64,000 nt of DNA from Hermodice carunculata (Eukaryota > Annelida > Polychaeta > Eunicida > Amphinomidae). The stretch's first letter is position 1. The number at the start of each line of letters is the position of its first letter. Of the stretch, positions 61,560 through 64,000 are shown in pieces. The DNA is taken from contig OZ026619.1 of assembly GCA_964020975.1 (NCBI GenBank), forward strand, positions 2,434,550 through 2,498,549. The letters are read 5' to 3'. The notes beneath the pieces were generated by a model, which did not search any database, was not told the DNA's origin, and saw only the letters and a list, made by a program, of their open reading frames with translations. The position numbers were made by a program, and so were the translations under genes.

Positions 61560-63360
61560 CTTGGCCTTACACAAACCCTGCCCGCAATACATCAGTTCAT
61601 ATATCTATATGCATATACGAATAACATATGTAATTTTATACATACTTTACTGGCAGATTTATATTTAACCTGGCTTGAATTTAAGTATATGAATAAATTG
61701 ATGAAAAAGGACTTTCAAATGGCTACAAAATTATCAAACAACGCAAGATATATTGATGACATTGCTTGTGTAAATGTACAAAATTTCAGTGAAATTGCTA
61801 AAGAAATTTATCCAAAAGATATCTCTTTGGAGGGCAACAATTCAGATGGTTTCAGAGATGTGTTTTTGGACTTGGATATTCAGGTCACTAATGACAGGTT
61901 TTGTATTAAAGTCTATCACAAAATAGACGAGTTTAACTTTGAAGTAGTTAATCATCCTTTCCCGGACAGTAATATTTCAGATACTATTGGATATAATACA
62001 TTTTTCTCACAAATTTTGAGATTTGGTCGTATTTGTTCTAAATTTCAGGACTTTGCATCAAGAACCAAATTTATTTACAATAAACTTGAGTCAAGAGGAT
62101 TCAAAGGTGTACTTTTGATCAAATATTTCTACAAATTTTGCTGTAAATATCCCGAGATGGTTTGGCTTCAATAATTTTAGAGATTTTAGACTTGCTTGTT
62201 TTGCTACTTTATTTTATCTTTTGACACCATTATGTTTAAACGTTCACCTTTCGGACATTTCAGGCTTACATGTTTTCTGTTAGGTAAACCCCCAGGGGCT
62301 ACAGGTAGCAAGAAGCGGCCTACGACAGTTACAAGCTTGCCTAATTGTACTTGATATCTGGTTAATATTTTCATTGCATTCTCTTGACATAAATACAAAA
62401 GACTTCCATTCTTTTCTGACTTGCCCTATAATTCTACTGTTAACATCCAAAGATTATTAGAAAGTTTGGCCGCAATAATCTACAGTTTTTAGACTTGTCT
62501 GTTTTGCTACTTAACTTTATCTTTTGGCATCTTTCTGTTTTAATATTCACTATCAGACATTTTAGGCTTACATGTTTTCTGTTAGGTAAACCCCCAGGGG
62601 CTACAGGTAGCAAGAAGCGGCCTACGACAGTTACAAGCTTGCCTGATTGTACTTGATATCTGGTTAATATTTTCATTGCATTCTCTTGACATAAATACAA
62701 AAGACTTCCATTCTTTTCTGACTTGCCCTATAATTCTACTGTTAACATCCAAAGATTATTAGAAAGTTTGGCCGCAATAATCTACAGTTTTTAGACTTGT
62801 CTGTTTTGCTACTTAACTTTATCTTTTGGCATCTTTCTGTTTTAATATTCACTATCAGACATTTTAGGCTTACATGTTTTCTGTTAAGTAAACCCCCAGG
62901 GGCTACAGGTAGCAAGAAGCGGCCTACGACAGATGCATGTTTGCCTAATTGTACTTAAAATCCTGTTAAGAAAAATTGTTTTGATAGCATGTTTTTGGCA
63001 TAAATGCTAATGACTTCCATTCTTTTCTGACATGCCTAAATGCACATTTACTCACTACTAAAAAATTACTCAAAATTGACAGTATTTTCTCAAGTGTCAC
63101 AACCCTGACACATTAAGTTGCCACATCGACTCAGGGTTGGCAGTTAAATAGAGCTTAATTGTTTGAGGAGTAGGTGTCATCATGGAGTTTGTTTTACATC
63201 TCTGGTACAGGATGTACATTGTTGCAGTCCTTGTTAGGATTTTCCTTGGTTTGTACAGGTGGTCTAGCTGCAACTGTTTATTTTACAATCACTGGGACTG
63301 AATATAATGCCCCAGCTTGTTTCCACTTCAGTTAAACATTGGCGGATGGTTTAACTAGGA
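61560..63360 (+). mobile_element. YIDD-type retroelement, right copy (fossil)
   Basis: About 61630-62170 reads as a reverse-transcriptase segment. LLADLYLTWLEFKYMNKL precedes the catalytic RYIDDIACVN, then come FLDLDIQV, YHKIDEFNFEVVNHPFPDSN and ILRFGRICSKFQDF. I recall this motif order (YIDD, FLDLxI, FNFxIVNFPFxxSNI) from an abundant RT group of aquatic invertebrates, but I cannot assign it firmly to a named family; a Penelope-like (Naiad-type) origin is one possibility and needs a tree. The 5' half is absent, replaced by a microsatellite. The 3' part matches 190-663 at the left edge of the window and ends at the same TTTAACTAGG. It is a broken remnant with a few interruptions in the visible coding part. 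A 302-bp tandem duplication lies inside it. Confidence 0.75.
62159..62990 (+). repeat. 302-bp tandem duplication inside the right retroelement copy
   Basis: The landmark TTTTCTGTTAGGTAAACCCC recurs at 62273 and 62575, and as TTAAGTAAACCCC at 62877: spacing exactly 302 both times. GTTTGGCCGCAATAATCTAC recurs at 62464 and 62766, also 302 apart. The two full units are almost identical by eye, whereas a first more diverged unit begins at about 62159. Each unit holds an 85-base piece (GGCTACAGGTAGCAAGAAGC region) that the left copy lacks. Minus-strand frames at 62204-62398 and 62440-62700 repeat one another for this reason. Confidence 0.95.
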
Positions 63361-64000
63361 AAAGCTGTCCAGCTAGAAAGGGTACATTTTGGTTCAGGGG
63401 TAAGTCAAATTGTTCTTATATGAACCTGTACTATGCAAATTTGGTAATTATGGTTTGTTTGACAGGTATTCTTCTTTGACATGAAGCTCTGCATTTACAA
63501 GCAAAACTTCACATATTTAGCTAATTCATCATTTGCCACGTTCATATTTATTCATTATTATGTGGGTTGTCTTTGCTGAATATTTAGCTTAGGCAAGGGG
63601 CCGCTACTCAGAGAGACATATACGGGTAAAAGGCTCCGAAACATGTTGAGTAGGTACCCGCTGAAGACCCTTTAATTTATTTGGGCTGATACAGCCTATG
63701 TCAAAATTTTACAGAGGAACGTGTGCAATATAGACAATAGTAATTCCATATATATACAGGTTAGACAGGGACAGGTTAGCTTATGGAGAGTAAAGAGTTC
63801 GAACTGCGGAATAGGATATTGACGACTAGGAAGTGGTTCTGGACAAAAAGACACAAATACAATACACGAACTTATATCTGATATTTGCATTGTGGGTAAT
63901 TAGTGTCAAAAATTTTAAATGTATTGGTGTGTTTGATGCAGTCGATGTCATCGGGCTTAGATTGAATACACGAAAAAGCAAAATTACATATCCAACGTAT
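63361..64000. other. Sequence beyond the right retroelement copy
   Basis: No gene recognised. CGGGTAAAAGGCTCCGAAACATGTTGAG and CGCTGAAGACCCTTTAA at about 63626-63675 look like the GAAACxTGTTG / GAAGACCC words often found at ends of Penelope-like or related elements, so the retroelement may extend further than the match between copies shows. Confidence 0.4.

Noticed and set aside
62204-62700. Two similar minus-strand ORFs (MYLCQENAMKILTRYQVQ...)
   Set aside because: They are the same antisense frame seen twice because of the 302-bp tandem duplication in the retroelement.

Overview
This looks like a piece of an animal nuclear genome, most likely a marine invertebrate. The reasons are one intronless KCTD8/12/16-type BTB gene, large AT-rich gene deserts, very long (TA)n, (CA)n, (GATA)n and (AATA)n microsatellites, and decayed retrotransposons of kinds common in amphioxus, molluscs and other aquatic invertebrates. 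The sequence does not settle the phylum. There is no sign of prokaryotic organisation: no operons, no rRNA or tRNA gene and no CRISPR array.
Layout. 1-663 is the 3' part of a retroelement whose second copy, in the same orientation, lies at about 61560-63360, so the window is nearly bracketed by the pair. 664-3420 is a fossil DIRS-like element that starts exactly where the paired copies stop matching; a tRNA-derived SINE lies within it. 3655-4998 is the 3' half of a LINE with an (AATA)n tail. About 8180-8790 is another LINE 3' end. 9.9-14 kb holds minisatellites and low-complexity tracts. 15190-15963 is the only intact host gene recognised. 16-35 kb is mostly non-coding, with four coding-free repeat arrays, a strong hairpin and a Tc1/mariner-like MITE inside a (TA)n tract. 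35345-37190 (minus) is a LINE remnant, and about 38600-39500 (minus) is an L1-like remnant followed by a TCGAAATTT-rich tail. 39.9-56.9 kb is again non-coding, with a 51-bp minisatellite, a GC-rich 74-bp hairpin-bearing minisatellite and several microsatellites. 56919-60400 is the most complete LINE (short leading ORF, endonuclease, reverse transcriptase, C-terminal region, tail). It is followed at once by a PIF/Harbinger-like MITE at 60454-60895.
Functionally only the KCTD-like gene is expected to make a host protein, probably a GABA-B receptor or G-protein auxiliary subunit. Everything else recognisable is transposon debris and tandem repeats. No new multi-gene system was found. The most unusual items are the paired YIDD-box reverse-transcriptase elements, with a very young 302-bp tandem duplication in one of them, and several repeats with strong self-complementarity.
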